Made by a program: the position numbers and the translations under genes. From an uncultured Anaerosacchariphilus sp. (GTDB lineage Bacteria; Bacillota; Clostridia; Lachnospirales; Lachnospiraceae): a stretch of DNA of 15,670 bases. The number at the start of each line of letters is the position of its first letter. The first letter of the stretch is position 1. Below are positions 15,325-15,670 of the stretch, piece by piece. The stretch lies in contig CAKROP010000010.1 of NCBI GenBank assembly GCA_934373375.1, forward strand, positions 1 to 15,670, in the 5' to 3' direction. The notes under the pieces are model-generated. The model was not told the DNA's origin, ran no database searches, and saw nothing but the letters and a program-made list of their open reading frames with translations.

Positions 15325-15670
15325 TTCTTCCGTTTCTCCTTCGCGTATTCGGTCGGGGTTTTGCCGGTGGCTTTCTTAAAGGCCACACTGAAATAATGGG
15401 GATCGGAAAATCCCACTTCTTCAGCTACCTCATAGGCACGTTTGGAGGTATTTTCCAGCAGCTGTTTTGCCTTTTCCATCCTCTTTTTTGTCAGCGCCTC
15501 GATGAAGGTCTCTCCGGTATGTGTCTTGAACATGGTGCTGAAATAGCTGGTACTCATGGCCAGATAGGTGCAGACGGAGTTCAGGGTCACATCCGAATTC
15601 ATGTAGTTGCGTTCAATATATTCCTGCGCTCTGGCTGCCTGCTTTTTCCCGTAGCTGTCCCGCTGCTCAT
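15321..15670 (-). CDS. AraC-type DNA-binding response regulator, C-terminal part (cut by window edge)
   Basis: The last 115 or so residues of a regulator that continues past the right edge. The visible part is a complete AraC/XylS double helix-turn-helix domain: a lead-in AQEYIERNYMNSDVTLNSVC, first HTH through CTYLAMSTSYFSTMFKTHTG, then EALTKKRMEKAKQLLEN and a second HTH through YEVAEEVGFSDPHYFSVAFK, ending KATGKTPTEYAKEKRKK. The open frame continues to the window end, so the Met at 15602 is not the true start. Immediate coupling to a YesM/LytS-type kinase makes this a YesN-type response regulator. The receiver domain with its phosphoacceptor Asp must lie outside the window and is inferred. 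Likely target: the repeats upstream of the importer operon. Confidence 0.88.
   Translation of the reverse strand, partial: EQRDSYGKKQAARAQEYIERNYMNSDVTLNSVCTYLAMSTSYFSTMFKTHTGETFIEALTKKRMEKAKQLLENTSKRAYEVAEEVGFSDPHYFSVAFKKATGKTPTEYAKEKRKK

Overview
The window reads like a gut-type Clostridia chromosome, most probably Lachnospiraceae. It shows AGGAGG-type ribosome binding sites, Gram-positive lipoprotein signal peptides, YesM/YesN-type two-component genes, and several RbsB/MglB-type sugar-binding proteins packed into one locus. The genus is an inference. No tRNA, rRNA, insertion sequence, prophage or CRISPR array is visible. No stretch over 300 bases lacks a gene.

Layout: (1) 1-3005, minus strand: a GDP-L-fucose biosynthesis cluster transcribed manC, gmd, fcl (fcl runs off the left edge). 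(2) 3218-4087, plus strand: an AraC-type regulator divergent from manC. (3) 4104-6748, minus strand: a two-gene unit encoding a membrane-anchored extracellular SGNH/GDSL hydrolase and an orphan sugar-binding lipoprotein, overlapping by 4 bp. Its terminator lies inside the convergent araC-type gene, and its promoter overlaps the terminator of the next operon. (4) 6990-12304, minus strand: an RbsABC-type importer operon in the order permease, double-domain ATPase, second permease, binding lipoprotein, FucU-type mutarotase. (5) 12570-15670, minus strand: AraC-type response regulator (cut by the right edge), LytS/YesM-type histidine kinase, and a sugar-binding protein held by an N-terminal signal anchor. 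These three genes overlap end to end.

Working model (inference): the anchored binding protein detects a sugar outside the cell and signals through the kinase. The AraC-type response regulator then activates the importer operon through direct repeats spaced 21 bp (two helical turns) that sit just upstream of a promoter with a good -10 and poor -35. The FucU gene suggests L-fucose or a related 6-deoxyhexose as the imported sugar. The closest described precedent I know is the XylFII-LytST D-xylose sensing system of Clostridium beijerinckii. The SGNH hydrolase and orphan binding protein may form a surface unit that trims and captures an esterified sugar, but substrates cannot be read from sequence alone. 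No fucose catabolic gene (isomerase, kinase, aldolase) is present in the window.
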